Below are positions 1 to 6,812 of a stretch of 37,502 nucleotides of DNA, piece by piece (position 1 is the first letter of the stretch; every line of letters starts with the position of its first letter). The stretch is from a virus, in IMG/VR virus record IMGVR_UViG_3300046512_000059, positions 1 through 37,502 of that record. One strand, 5' to 3'. The translations under genes and the position numbers were made by a program. A model generated the notes under the pieces. It was not told the DNA's origin and made no database searches. It saw nothing but the letters and a program-made list of their open reading frames with translations.

Positions 1-6
1 ACAAAA

Positions 7-28
7 AAGCCGACGGAGAAGGTCGGCT
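7..28 (-). terminator. Hairpin with U-tract on the minus strand
   Basis: AGCCGAC and GTCGGCT form a 7-bp stem with an 8-base loop. On the minus strand the stem is followed by a run of T, so it would stop leftward transcription; on + there is no T-run. No minus-strand gene feeds it within the window, so it may be one half of a bidirectional element or simply an upstream hairpin. Confidence 0.4.
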
Positions 29-55
29 GATTCGCAAAACTAGAGAGGCCCGATT

Positions 56-814
56 TTGCAGAGCCAACCCAATTCAAGCAATACCCCCCAAAGTGTCGCG
101 ACACGTTTTTCGAATTCTGAAAGCGTGTCGCGTACCGTTTCAACGATCACGCTGCGCGACATGATCAATGAAGCACGCCAGCAGGCTGGAGAGCCAAAGG
201 TTCGCAATGACCATTTCCTTTCCCGGGTCGAGGATGAGCTGGGCGATGATCTGGAGGGGGTGCAAAAATATTTCACCCCCCTGCACGGCAATCAGGTCGC
301 CACTTATGGCCTGACCCTGGACCAATGCATGCTGGTGGGGATGCGCGAGTCGAAAGCCGTTCGCCGATCTGTCCTGAAAAAGCTCAAAGAGCTGGAAGGG
401 CCGCGGGTGCTCGCCACACTGCCTGACTTTTCCAATCCCGCCGCTGCCGCCCGCGCTTGGGCCGAACAGTTCGAACTTCAGCAGGCAGCCAATCAGGCGC
501 TGATTGAGGCAGCGCCAAAGATCGCCTTCGTCGAGCGTTATGTCGAGTCGACAGGCCTTAAGGGCTTCCGCCAGGTAGCAAAGCTGCTCAAGGCCAACGA
601 GTCGCGATTCCGAGAGTTCCTGCTCGACAAAAAAATCATTTACCGCATGGGCGGCGAATGGCAGGCCTACCAGCCTCACATCGACGCCGGCCGCTTCGAA
701 GTAAAAGCCGGCACCAGCGACAGCGGCCACGCCTACAACCAATCCAAATTCACTCCCAAGGGCGTCAACTGGATTGCCGGCCTTTGGGCTCAGTACAAGC
801 TGGCCGAGGCCTGA
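56..814 (+). CDS. Phage regulator: Rha domain plus KilAC (ANT) antirepressor domain
   Basis: A 252-residue protein with the two-part build of phage antirepressor-like regulators. Residues about 33-115 look like the Rha domain (R-N-D-H-F core, then a K-x-L-K-E-L-E helix). Residues about 145-250 look like the KilAC/ANT DNA-binding domain (APKIAFVERYVES, later the FTPKGVNWI ending). Such proteins counter or replace a repressor during induction. The start is TTG at 56, supported by AGAGAGG eight bases upstream; an ATG at 161 (residue 36) would remove a stretch carrying a strong inverted repeat (93-132). The stop lies one base before the next ATG, so it is coupled to the gene that follows. The family call is by pattern; the target is unknown. 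Confidence 0.8.
   Translation: MQSQPNSSNTPQSVATRFSNSESVSRTVSTITLRDMINEARQQAGEPKVRNDHFLSRVEDELGDDLEGVQKYFTPLHGNQVATYGLTLDQCMLVGMRESKAVRRSVLKKLKELEGPRVLATLPDFSNPAAAARAWAEQFELQQAANQALIEAAPKIAFVERYVESTGLKGFRQVAKLLKANESRFREFLLDKKIIYRMGGEWQAYQPHIDAGRFEVKAGTSDSGHAYNQSKFTPKGVNWIAGLWAQYKLAEA
93..132. repeat. Inverted repeat CGCGACAC / GTGTCGCG, copy A
   Basis: Inside the first codons of the regulator, GTGTCGCGACAC (93-104) is a perfect palindrome. Its right arm CGCGACAC (97-104) is matched by GTGTCGCG at 125-132 across exactly 20 bases. The same arms with the same 20-base gap recur at 6813-6848. This may be a regulator binding site, an mRNA hairpin, or a chance effect of GC-rich coding sequence. Confidence 0.5.
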
Positions 815-815
815 T

Positions 816-1415
816 ATGCAATTCACCGTCACGATCAATCAGGTGAAGGCGTTGGAGTGGGGGCTGAACTCTCAGCAGGCGCTGCTGTTCGCCTTCGTCT
901 ACGGCTGCCCGAGCTGGACCAAGCCAATCAAGACTGACGACGGGATCTTCTTCGCGCTGAGCAAGGCCAAGATCACTGAGGAGCTGCCGCTGCTCACCGA
1001 CAAGCCAGACACTGCTTATCGCATGCTGAAGGCCCTGGAAGAGGCAGGGTTGATTGAGCTTTCCAGCACCTCGAACATCACGCTGTTCCGCCTCACCGAG
1101 AAGGCGATTGAGTGGAGCCCGGATCGCATGGGGCACTTCAGTGCATCCCAGCCGCCTATTCAGCCACCTCGCCGTCGAACGAAGAAAAAGCCCATCCCTT
1201 CGGCTTTGCGAGCACGCGTTTTTGCGCGCGATGGCCACGCCTGCCTGCGTTGTGGCTGTTCCATGCTTCTTCGTTTGAGAGCTGATCATGTCATTCCAGA
1301 GAGCCTGGGTGGCGAAGCATCCATGGAAAATCTTCAAACACTGTGCATGTCCTGTAATAGCTGGAAGGGTGTTCAGACCATCGATTTTCGCGGTCTCACC
1401 GGAGGTTCTGCATGA
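816..1415 (+). CDS. Winged-helix-like protein fused to an HNH nuclease domain
   Basis: A 199-residue protein. Residues 1-100 read as a helix-turn-helix/winged-helix domain of the phage replication-initiator type (a TAYRMLKALEEAGLI recognition-helix pattern followed by a beta-wing). A basic linker (RRRTKKK) follows. Residues about 128-195 are an HNH endonuclease: CLRCG and CMSCN zinc-binding pairs, DHVIPESLGG and NLQTLC. HNH proteins are metal-dependent nickases or nucleases. ATG at 816 starts one base after the previous stop, and the stop overlaps the next ATG. Its place just before the O-like gene suggests a part in replication or recombination, but the fusion could also be a captured homing-type nuclease. 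The function of the N-terminal part is inferred. Confidence 0.75.
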   Translation: MQFTVTINQVKALEWGLNSQQALLFAFVYGCPSWTKPIKTDDGIFFALSKAKITEELPLLTDKPDTAYRMLKALEEAGLIELSSTSNITLFRLTEKAIEWSPDRMGHFSASQPPIQPPRRRTKKKPIPSALRARVFARDGHACLRCGCSMLLRLRADHVIPESLGGEASMENLQTLCMSCNSWKGVQTIDFRGLTGGSA

Positions 1416-2338
1416 GCATGGGCCTTATGGTTGCCGCTATGAAGCTTCGCGTTGGCAATCCGCTTCGCAAGCTAGTGCTCATCAAGCTGGCAGACAATGC
1501 CAGCGATATGGGGGAGTGCTGGCCGTCCTACCAACACATCGCCGATCAGTGCGAGATCAGCAAGCGTTCCGTTATGAATCACATTGCTGCCTTGTGCGAC
1601 TCGGGACTACTTCGCAAAGAAATCCGGAAGGGTGGGCCGAAGGGCAATTCGTCGAATGTTTACTTCCTTACCCTTGATGGTGGTGCACCTCCTGCACCAG
1701 GGGTAGTGCAGCAGATTCACCAGGGTAGTGCAGCAGGTTCATCCCCTAGTGAATCTCCTGCACTAGGGGGTAGTGCAGGAGCTGCACCCAGAACCAGTCA
1801 CTCTTCTGAACCAGTCAATGAACCGGTCATTGAACCAATTGCACCCCCGGCTTCCGCCGAGGTTGTGTCGGCTCAGTCTCGCAATCTGGTTCTGGTGGTT
1901 GATCGTACCGATGCGCCACGGGTTGAGATCCCCGCCGACATGCCAGGCCCAAAAGACCAGTCCTGCAAAACCTTCAAGGTCTGGGCGAACTTCGCCATGG
2001 CCTACCGCAAGCGCTACAGCACCTGGCCGGTGTGGAACGCCAAGGTCGGTGGCCAACTCGGCCAACTGGTCGACCGCCTCGGTGCCGATGTTGCCCACCA
2101 CGTCGCGGCTCACTTCCTGAAAACCAGCGATGCCGGCGTCCTGCGCAAGTGCCACAGCCTCAACGAACTGCTGGCCAACGCTGAGAGCTATCACACCCAG
2201 TGGGTTACTGGTCAGCGCATCAACGGGACCACCGCCCGCCAGATGGAGCGCACCGAGGCAAACGTCTCCGCCGCCGAGCAGGCCGCGCAAATGGTCTTGG
2301 CCAAGCGCCAAGCGGGAGAGCGCAATGAGTACCTCTGA
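1412..2338 (+). CDS. O-like phage replication initiator with helix-turn-helix domain
   Basis: A 308-residue protein. Residues about 20-90 form a MarR/Hth_36-like winged helix (CWPSYQHIADQCEISKRSV, HIAALCDSGLLRKE) that would bind DNA. The middle, residues about 90-150, is a low-complexity Gly/Ser/Ala/Pro stretch encoded by the iteron cluster at 1681-1840. The C-terminal part (about 190-300) is helical and may bind the next protein or the host helicase. This is the plan of lambda O, whose gene holds the origin. GGAGG precedes ATG 1412, which overlaps the previous stop (ATGA). The 3' end overlaps the next gene by 14 bases. The family call is firm for helix-turn-helix; the initiator role rests on gene order and the repeats. 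Confidence 0.75.
   Translation: MSMGLMVAAMKLRVGNPLRKLVLIKLADNASDMGECWPSYQHIADQCEISKRSVMNHIAALCDSGLLRKEIRKGGPKGNSSNVYFLTLDGGAPPAPGVVQQIHQGSAAGSSPSESPALGGSAGAAPRTSHSSEPVNEPVIEPIAPPASAEVVSAQSRNLVLVVDRTDAPRVEIPADMPGPKDQSCKTFKVWANFAMAYRKRYSTWPVWNAKVGGQLGQLVDRLGADVAHHVAAHFLKTSDAGVLRKCHSLNELLANAESYHTQWVTGQRINGTTARQMERTEANVSAAEQAAQMVLAKRQAGERNEYL
1681..1790. repeat. Iteron cluster, candidate replication origin
   Basis: Five related units of about 22 bases share the core TAGTGCAGSAG or TGGTGCAGGAG. Direct copies begin near 1701, 1723 and 1766. Inverted copies span 1681-1702 and 1747-1770. The two direct copies at 1701 and 1723 are in exact 22-base register and nearly identical. The cluster lies in the middle of an O-like initiator gene, as lambda ori does in gene O, and encodes a flexible linker, which leaves the DNA free to serve as binding sites. 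Confidence 0.65.
1791..1840. repeat. Short GAACC repeats next to the iterons
   Basis: GAACC(A/G)(G/A)T occurs at 1791, 1808, 1820 and 1832. The last three are in strict 12-base register and encode repeated (S/N/I)EPV-type units. The block is less GC-rich than its surroundings and adjoins the 22-base repeats, where an origin's unwinding element would be expected. It could equally be simple coding repetition. Confidence 0.45.
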
Positions 2339-3122
2339 AATGAACGATCAACAGGTTGCCGGACTGGCTGCTGCGATCTGCGCCACCGCCGAGGCCATGG
2401 GTCAGGAAATGAACCCAGGCACCGCGGCGATGATGGCCGAAGACCTCTGCGCTTACTCGGTGCCAACCGTGAAAGCTGCGCTGAAGGCCTGTCGCTTCGA
2501 GGTGAAGGGCAAGCTGGCCATGGCTGACATTCTCCAGCGCGTGCAGGCCGCTGATGGTCGCCCGGGCAAAGACGAAGCATGGGCGATCGCCCTATCCGGA
2601 CATGACGAGAGTGAAACCGTCGTGTTGACCACAGAGATCCAGCAAGCCATGACCGCAGCCGCACCGATCCTTCAAGTTGGCGACAAGGTAGGGGCTCGCA
2701 TGGCGTTCATGAGTGCTTACGAGCGTCTGGTGACCCTAGCTCGCGCGCAAGCGGTACCGACGAGTTGGAATGTATCGCTTGGCCATGACCCAGTACGGAG
2801 AGTTACTGCGATTGAGTCGGCAGTACGTATGCAGCTAATTACCCAACAGGCTGGTACCCAGTACCTGACAGATCTGCGCATAGCGCCAGTTACTTCCGAC
2901 GGCCAGGCAATTGCCGGATTGCTCACAGGTAATGCGGTCGAGGCGTCTCCAAGGGTGCGTGAAAAATTGGCAGAAGTGCGTTCGATTGTTCAGGACAACC
3001 AAAACCAGCAGACCCGCCAGAGGCTGAAAAAAGCTCAAGCTGCGCGAGTCGATATCTACCTGCGCCGGCGCCGGTTCCGCGCACAGGTCGAATCATTGCA
3101 AGGAAAGGAAACCAGCAGATGA
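2325..3122 (+). CDS. Hypothetical replication-region protein, possible helicase-loader-like
   Basis: A 265-residue protein with no Walker motifs. Residues about 10-90 are helical and carry the pattern (AxDLxxYSVxTVxAALKACRFEVKGKLxxADIL) seen in helical N-terminal domains of some phage helicase loaders. The C-terminus is very basic (RLKKAQAAR, LRRRRFRAQ), fitting DNA or RNA contact. It directly follows, and overlaps by 14 bases, the O-like initiator, the place held by P in lambda. ATG 2325 was chosen because it overlaps the upstream stop and follows GGGAGAG. The stop overlaps the next start (ATGA). The loader role is inference from place and helical pattern. Confidence 0.6.
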   Translation: MSTSEMNDQQVAGLAAAICATAEAMGQEMNPGTAAMMAEDLCAYSVPTVKAALKACRFEVKGKLAMADILQRVQAADGRPGKDEAWAIALSGHDESETVVLTTEIQQAMTAAAPILQVGDKVGARMAFMSAYERLVTLARAQAVPTSWNVSLGHDPVRRVTAIESAVRMQLITQQAGTQYLTDLRIAPVTSDGQAIAGLLTGNAVEASPRVREKLAEVRSIVQDNQNQQTRQRLKKAQAARVDIYLRRRRFRAQVESLQGKETSR

Positions 3123-3406
3123 CCATTGATAAAAAGAAGCTCCAGAAGCTGCTGTGGGCTGAAGCCGCATCGTGGAGCGCGGACTGCGCCGACTGGAAGC
3201 GCAACACCGAGGCCCTACAGGAATTCCTCGGTGAAAAAACCGTGGAGGAGGTGGCGCTCGAGCTGCTGGCCGAGAACGAGGCGCTGCGTAATGCGCTGAG
3301 TGGCGTTCGTGAGTCTGTGCAGCGCGAATACTGGGATGAATATGCGGGGCTTGAAGGAACTCGCGCGATCCTCGATACCGCCTTGAGCAAGGCGGTACAG
3401 CCATGA
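3119..3406 (+). CDS. Hypothetical phage protein, 95 aa
   Basis: A small, mostly helical, acidic protein that I do not recognise. It starts at an ATGA overlap with the previous gene after AGGAAAGGAAA, and its own stop overlaps the ninB start. A perfect 10-bp inverted repeat with a 2-base gap (3376-3397, TACCGCC arms) lies in its last codons. It lacks a U-tract and is probably an mRNA hairpin rather than a terminator. Tight coupling on both sides argues that it is a real gene of the early operon. Confidence 0.7.
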   Translation: MTIDKKKLQKLLWAEAASWSADCADWKRNTEALQEFLGEKTVEEVALELLAENEALRNALSGVRESVQREYWDEYAGLEGTRAILDTALSKAVQP

Positions 3407-3804
3407 ACCCCGAATACACAATCCGCGACCAGCGCGACATCAACCGCCTCGCCGGTGTGCTGCACGCCATCGACCTGAGCAAGCCGAAGGTGGTGGTGAT
3501 CCGCGACGAGAAGCGTCCGGACATCTGCAACCGCAAGATGTGGGCAATGCTCAAGGACGTTTCCGAACAGGTGATCTGGCACGGCAAGAAACTGACCAGT
3601 GAGGACTGGAAGTGCCTCTTCAGTGCCTCGCTGGAGAAGCAGCGCGCCGAGCCTGGCCTCGACGGCGGATTCGTCGTGATGGCCGTATCGACCCGCAAGC
3701 AGTCGCAGAAATGGTTCAGCGATCTGTTCGAGCTGATGCATGCCTTCGGCGCCGAGCATGGCGTGCGCTGGACGGAGCAGGACAAGTGGGGAGGGCGGTA
3801 TTGA
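3403..3804 (+). CDS. ninB: NinB recombination protein
   Basis: A 133-residue protein of the NinB (lambda Orf) family, a single-strand DNA-binding recombination mediator that helps the phage recombinase replace RecFOR. Recognisable features are the IRDQRDINRL start, the conserved NRKMWAMLKDVSEQV helix, GKKLTSEDWK and the aromatic C-terminal WTEQDKWGGRY. The length fits the family (about 140). It lies in a chain of ATGA-coupled genes, with NinG two genes further on, as in lambdoid nin regions. Confidence 0.85.
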   Translation: MNPEYTIRDQRDINRLAGVLHAIDLSKPKVVVIRDEKRPDICNRKMWAMLKDVSEQVIWHGKKLTSEDWKCLFSASLEKQRAEPGLDGGFVVMAVSTRKQSQKWFSDLFELMHAFGAEHGVRWTEQDKWGGRY

Positions 3805-4034
3805 TGCGAGAGGCCAAAACTTTCACCATCGCCGACGCGCTCACCAAGTACGTCACCACCTGGTATCTCGGCAAAACGGCGATCATCAAAACGGCGGAGG
3901 AGACGCCGCCCGAAATTGGCGAAACCTTCCGCCTCGGGCTCAAGGATTACACGGTCATGGTGGTGATGGGCGAACACAGCCCTCGCTGGGTGAATGCCGT
4001 GATCGTACCGAAGGAGGCCGAACCATGCGCGTAG
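3804..4034 (+). CDS. Hypothetical nin-region protein, 76 aa
   Basis: A short protein rich in beta-type residues, with no recognised domain. ATG 3804 overlaps the ninB stop and its end overlaps the ninG start by ten bases, so it is translated as part of the same operon. GAGGGCGG shortly upstream is a possible ribosome site. The function is unknown. Confidence 0.65.
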   Translation: MREAKTFTIADALTKYVTTWYLGKTAIIKTAEETPPEIGETFRLGLKDYTVMVVMGEHSPRWVNAVIVPKEAEPCA

Positions 4035-4615
4035 CCATCAAGGAAAAGAAGGCGCCCAAGCCGAAGAAGTGCAAGAACCCAGCGTGCGGAGATTCATTCG
4101 TCCCGCAGCGCCTCGGGCAGGCGGTATGCGGATACAAGTGCGGCCTGGCCATCAAGGACGTGAATCAGGCGAAAGCCCGGAAAGCGCTGGATAAGGTTGG
4201 GCGCGCGGAGATCAAAGTCCGCAAGGAGAAGCTGAAGAGTCGAGCCGATCATCTGCGCGAAGCCCAGACGGCATTCAACGAGTGGGTTCGCCTGCGTGAC
4301 GTTACTCGCCCTTGCGTGAGCTGTGGTCGCCACCACGAAGGCCAATATCACGCCGGCCACTATCGCTCAGTGGGAGCGAACCCAGAGTTGCGCTTCGAAC
4401 CGCTGAACGTGTGGAAACAATGCGCCCCATGCAACACGCACCTGTCCGGCAATTTGGTGAACTACCGGATCGCGCTCGAGCAGCTCATCGGCGCCGAAAC
4501 AGTCGCATGGCTCGAAGGGCCTCATGCGGCCCGTAAGTACACCGTTGAAGAAATCAAAACCATCAAGGCCGACTACCGAGCCAAGACCCGCGAATTGAAG
4601 AGGGCTGCAGCATGA
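4025..4615 (+). CDS. ninG: NinG recombination protein (Rap-like)
   Basis: A 196-residue NinG/Rap family protein, which in lambda binds and cleaves branched recombination intermediates. It shows the family order: an N-terminal KPKKCKNPACGDSF Cys motif, QxVCGYKC, a long basic coiled region (residues about 40-85), then an HNH-like zinc part with CVSCGR, YHAGHYRSVGANPELRF and QCAPCNTHLSGN. ATG 4025 follows AAGGAGG closely (4012-4018). The stop overlaps the next ATG. It works with NinB in phage recombination. Confidence 0.88.
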   Translation: MRVAIKEKKAPKPKKCKNPACGDSFVPQRLGQAVCGYKCGLAIKDVNQAKARKALDKVGRAEIKVRKEKLKSRADHLREAQTAFNEWVRLRDVTRPCVSCGRHHEGQYHAGHYRSVGANPELRFEPLNVWKQCAPCNTHLSGNLVNYRIALEQLIGAETVAWLEGPHAARKYTVEEIKTIKADYRAKTRELKRAAA

Positions 4616-5157
4616 CTTATCGCAATGTGATTTCCGCCGTAGTCCGAGCCTTGGCCGCCGAGACAATCAGCTCCACCGGTGGCTGCGACTTTGAGCCTAA
4701 GGTGCAGTGCGCCAAGCAGAAAGGAGAGATCGTAGGTAAGGAGGCGGCGCTCCTGCAGGACTGTTGGGTGTTTGGTCGGCTGCACAAATCGCTAACTCCA
4801 GCTCACTGGCGTGCACTCGTAGCAAAGTACTCCACCCACGAGGAGCGTAAGCACGGCGCCATTCTGGAGCTGCTCAACTCGGTGAAGACGCCAGCGCCGA
4901 AGCGCTTCCAGGAATGTGCAGTGCTGACCTGGGCAATTCCTCAAGTTGCCGGTGCTGAGGGTAAGCGTTCTGCCTCCGTACTGCCGGCCGCCTGGTACGA
5001 CATCACCAACTGGGGCAACGACGGCAAGCCGGAATCGACCCGTTATCGGTGGCGCTCTTCGATTCGCAAGGCTCTGGACGATCAAGTAAATGAGGCGCTC
5101 ACCGCCGCTCAAGAGCTACTAGACGCAGAGGGTTTAATCGAAAGTTGCGCGGCGTAG
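4612..5157 (+). CDS. Last early gene; positional candidate for late antiterminator Q
   Basis: A 181-residue protein without a motif I can name with certainty. It is the last gene of the early operon, directly after ninG, where lambdoid phages keep Q. A sigma70-like promoter with an immediate terminator follows within 110 bases. Its C-terminal part (SLTPAHWRALVAKYSTHEERK, then NWGNDGKPESTRYRWRSSIRKALDDQ) is basic and helical, which would fit DNA or polymerase contact. Q proteins vary greatly in sequence, so the assignment is by position. It could be another late regulator or a protein of unknown role. Confidence 0.5.
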   Translation: MTYRNVISAVVRALAAETISSTGGCDFEPKVQCAKQKGEIVGKEAALLQDCWVFGRLHKSLTPAHWRALVAKYSTHEERKHGAILELLNSVKTPAPKRFQECAVLTWAIPQVAGAEGKRSASVLPAAWYDITNWGNDGKPESTRYRWRSSIRKALDDQVNEALTAAQELLDAEGLIESCAA

Positions 5158-5196
5158 CAAAAAGCCATTGCAATGAATGAGAAAGTGAGAGAGTAT

Positions 5197-5225
5197 TTGC
5201 CCATCCTGTCGATCTTGCGCATTAT
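5197..5225 (+). promoter_or_regulatory. Candidate late promoter (pR'-like)
   Basis: TTGCCC (5197-5202), a 17-base spacer and CATTAT (5220-5225) make a good sigma70 promoter on +. Just upstream, 5171-5193, purine-rich direct repeats (TGAATGAGAAAGTGAGAGAG) occupy the place of a Q-binding element. Transcription would start near 5232 and run into the terminator at 5241. Confidence 0.55.
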
Positions 5226-5240
5226 GGATTGACATTAGAA

Positions 5241-5267
5241 AGCCTCGCCAACGTGCGGGGCTTTTTT
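5241..5267 (+). terminator. Intrinsic terminator directly after the late promoter (tR'-like)
   Basis: AGCCTCGC (5241-5248) pairs with GCGGGGCT (5255-5262) with one G-T pair; the loop is six bases and the T-run is 5262-5267. It would end the early operon and also stop any RNA begun near 5232 after about 35 bases, as expected for a Q-controlled late unit. Confidence 0.8.
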
Positions 5268-5357
5268 GTGGCCGCTCGTCGAGGAAATTGCACTCCGTGT
5301 TTTCGAAACTTCTCTCAGTAGTAAGCGCAGACCCTGCGCGTCTGACGGGAGAGAATC

Positions 5358-5660
5358 ATGATCGAAGACAACAACGGCCCTGAAGCGCCATATCCAGGAC
5401 CAAGCGAGCTAGCGCCTGACGCTGGCGGAAGTCATGACTCAGGCCTAGAGAAGGCTGAATCTGAGCCGAAGCAAGGCACTGACGAACGACCAGAAGATTG
5501 GAACCCACCGCCCGGAAACCCTGGCTCTGATCAAGACGCCCAGACAGGGCGCGGTAATGGTGGTGCGGCTCCTAATGCTGATTCGAACTTTGTCGACCAG
5601 AGCGATGATTTGAAGGAGCCGCGCGACGTTCCGGCGTCCGATCCTGAATCCGGCGCTTGA
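5358..5660 (+). CDS. Hypothetical disordered acidic protein, 100 aa
   Basis: The protein is almost wholly Pro, Gly, Glu, Asp, Ser and Asn, with no hydrophobic core, and is predicted by composition to be disordered. GGGAGAG seven bases before ATG 5358 supports translation. It is followed by a terminator at 5677. It is the first gene after the late promoter. I do not recognise a family. Confidence 0.55.
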   Translation: MIEDNNGPEAPYPGPSELAPDAGGSHDSGLEKAESEPKQGTDERPEDWNPPPGNPGSDQDAQTGRGNGGAAPNADSNFVDQSDDLKEPRDVPASDPESGA

Positions 5661-5676
5661 AATAGAAGTTCTTTTT

Positions 5677-5698
5677 GCCCGCTCGTCGTGGGCTTTTT
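5677..5698 (+). terminator. Intrinsic terminator
   Basis: GCCCGC (5677-5682) pairs with GTGGGC (5688-5693), the loop is five bases, and TTTTT follows at 5694-5698. It lies just after the 100-aa acidic protein gene. Confidence 0.65.
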
Positions 5699-5715
5699 CC
5701 TGCGACCAATTGCGC

Positions 5716-5738
5716 AAGCCCCGCACATAGCGGGGCTT
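5716..5738. repeat. Perfect 9-bp inverted repeat between converging genes
   Basis: AAGCCCCGC (5716-5724) and GCGGGGCTT (5730-5738) enclose ACATA. There is no long T-run on either side. It lies ten bases beyond the end of the minus-strand gene 5748-5987 and may help end transcription from both directions. Confidence 0.5.
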
Positions 5739-5747
5739 CGAAAAGCA

Positions 5748-5987
5748 TCACTTTCGCATCGCTCGTTTTATTCGCATCCAGTCCTGATAGGCGGCCGTGC
5801 GTTTCGCATCAGCAACAGCTTTTGCTTCAGAGAAGCGCGCCCAAGCTTCAGCGCTCCCTCGGTCGTACTGAATGATCTTATAAGCTGCCTCATCGAGCGC
5901 GTCTGCTTGACGAAAAAGCTCAGTGTTGGCGGCTATTTCGTCATCCCAAAAATGCTCATCTCTAAAACCCAGAATGCTCTCGGTCAT
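5748..5987 (-). CDS. Hypothetical protein, 79 aa
   Basis: A small helical, charged protein (starts MTESILGFRDEHFW; ends in a basic RIKRAMRK). ATG 5987 was chosen because AGGAG stands eight bases upstream; extension to 6125 lacks this. The start overlaps the end of the upstream DUF6555 gene by 26 bases, so the two are likely translated together. The function is unknown. Confidence 0.6.
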   Translation of the reverse strand: MTESILGFRDEHFWDDEIAANTELFRQADALDEAAYKIIQYDRGSAEAWARFSEAKAVADAKRTAAYQDWMRIKRAMRK

Positions 5988-6240
5988 GTGAGTGCTCCTC
6001 GTCCCATGCGAGGGCTGCTGACTCCCGCCACTGGACATCTGTAACGCCAAACCTTTCCGCCATGGGTTTGGAAAAACGTTTAAGCGGCGGCCGGCCTGGC
6101 TTGGGTATTGGAACGAGACCTGCATCGCAGCTCGCCCACTGCCACGCTTCCGTGTTGTTCATCATCTTTGTTCGAATGATGAATGACTTCGGCTTTCCAT
6201 GAAGTCTGTACTCGATTACGAAGAGATCTACCGGTTTCAT
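5962..6240 (-). CDS. DUF6555 family protein
   Basis: A 92-residue protein matching the pattern I associate with DUF6555, small conserved Pseudomonas proteins: LFVIEYRLHGKPKSFIIRT, the NTEAWQWASCDAG block and a KPMAERFGVTDVQWR ending. AGGAGG lies five bases before the ATG, an unusually strong ribosome site. The last 15 residues run past the conserved part into the next gene. No biochemical role is known to me. It is transcribed against the late operon, so it is probably an accessory gene. Confidence 0.65.
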   Translation of the reverse strand: MKPVDLFVIEYRLHGKPKSFIIRTKMMNNTEAWQWASCDAGLVPIPKPGRPPLKRFSKPMAERFGVTDVQWRESAALAWDEEHSHDREHSGF

Positions 6241-6477
6241 GAGTCCTCCTGTTGCTCATGAAGTAGAGATTTTTTTGTGCCCGAAAAATTCAAAGAATTG
6301 TCCGACAATCCTTAACGAAGTGTATTTCATCAATTTCTGGCCTCAGCATCTGCTGGGCTTTTCGTTTTAGGCTCCCCACACCCATCGCTCCGAGCTGGGA
6401 GTGCAGATGGAGCTGATTCAAATCCGCAGGGGAGTCCCTGCCAATTGACCACCACTCCCTGATGGGGAGGAACCGAG
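6241..6477. other. Intergenic region between diverging accessory gene and holin
   Basis: The region holds a 13-base palindrome ATTGTC-C-GACAAT (6297-6309), which might be an operator for the minus-strand DUF6555 unit. It also holds a terminator-like hairpin (6340-6368) and a GGGAGT/ACTCCC stem (6430-6459) just ahead of the holin ribosome site. I see no promoter close to consensus on either strand. Confidence 0.4.
6340..6368 (+). terminator. Probable intrinsic terminator upstream of the holin
   Basis: The stem GCC(T)CAGC with GCTGGGC (6340-6358, one bulged T) is followed by TTTTCGTTTT. No + strand gene ends close by, so it would act on read-through from the late promoter, or end a short untranslated transcript. 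Confidence 0.5.
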
Positions 6478-6810
6478 ATGCCAAACATGCCAGACAAACC
6501 AGACACATGGGCGATAGCGCTTGCGTGGTTGAGCCAGCATTCGCCAATCCTCTATGCGGCTGCGCTGTCCTGCGCCATGGCCGTCTTGCGGATCACGTAC
6601 GGTGGCGGTACTCGTCGCCAGATGCTGGTGGAGGGCGCCATTTGCGGCGGCCTCACATTGACCATCATCAGCGGCCTGGACTTTTTCGGCTTGCCCCAGA
6701 GCATGGCCACCTTCGCCGGCGGCTGGGTTGGCTTCCTGGGCGTGGAGAAGATCCGCAACATCGCGGATCGGGTGACTGAGTTCAAGCTGCCGAGCCGCAA
6801 GCCTGAATAA
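6478..6810 (+). CDS. Holin, lambda (class I) type
   Basis: A 110-residue inner-membrane protein with three hydrophobic segments at about residues 22-40, 50-69 and 75-92, and a charged C-terminal tail, the plan of lambda S-type holins. It forms the membrane lesion that releases endolysin. It begins MPNM, with ATG codons at 6478 and 6487, which resembles the dual-start holin/antiholin arrangement. GGGGAGG (6464-6470) serves the first ATG with good spacing. The endolysin lies 26 kb downstream, so the lysis genes are split. Confidence 0.8.
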   Translation: MPNMPDKPDTWAIALAWLSQHSPILYAAALSCAMAVLRITYGGGTRRQMLVEGAICGGLTLTIISGLDFFGLPQSMATFAGGWVGFLGVEKIRNIADRVTEFKLPSRKPE

Positions 6811-6812
6811 TC

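Noticed and set aside
140-838. Long minus-strand open frames opposite the regulator and, likewise, opposite terminase, portal, scaffold and tape measure genes
   Set aside because: They are mirror images of GC-rich coding genes; their proteins show no domain and no ribosome sites, and the + frames have clear families.
1681-1790. Repeat cluster as a CRISPR array
   Set aside because: Units touch or nearly touch, are in both orientations and are inside a coding gene; there are no equal spacers and no cas genes.
3376-3397. Perfect 10-bp inverted repeat as a terminator before ninB
   Set aside because: There is no T-run, the loop is two bases, it lies inside a coding gene and translation is coupled to ninB.
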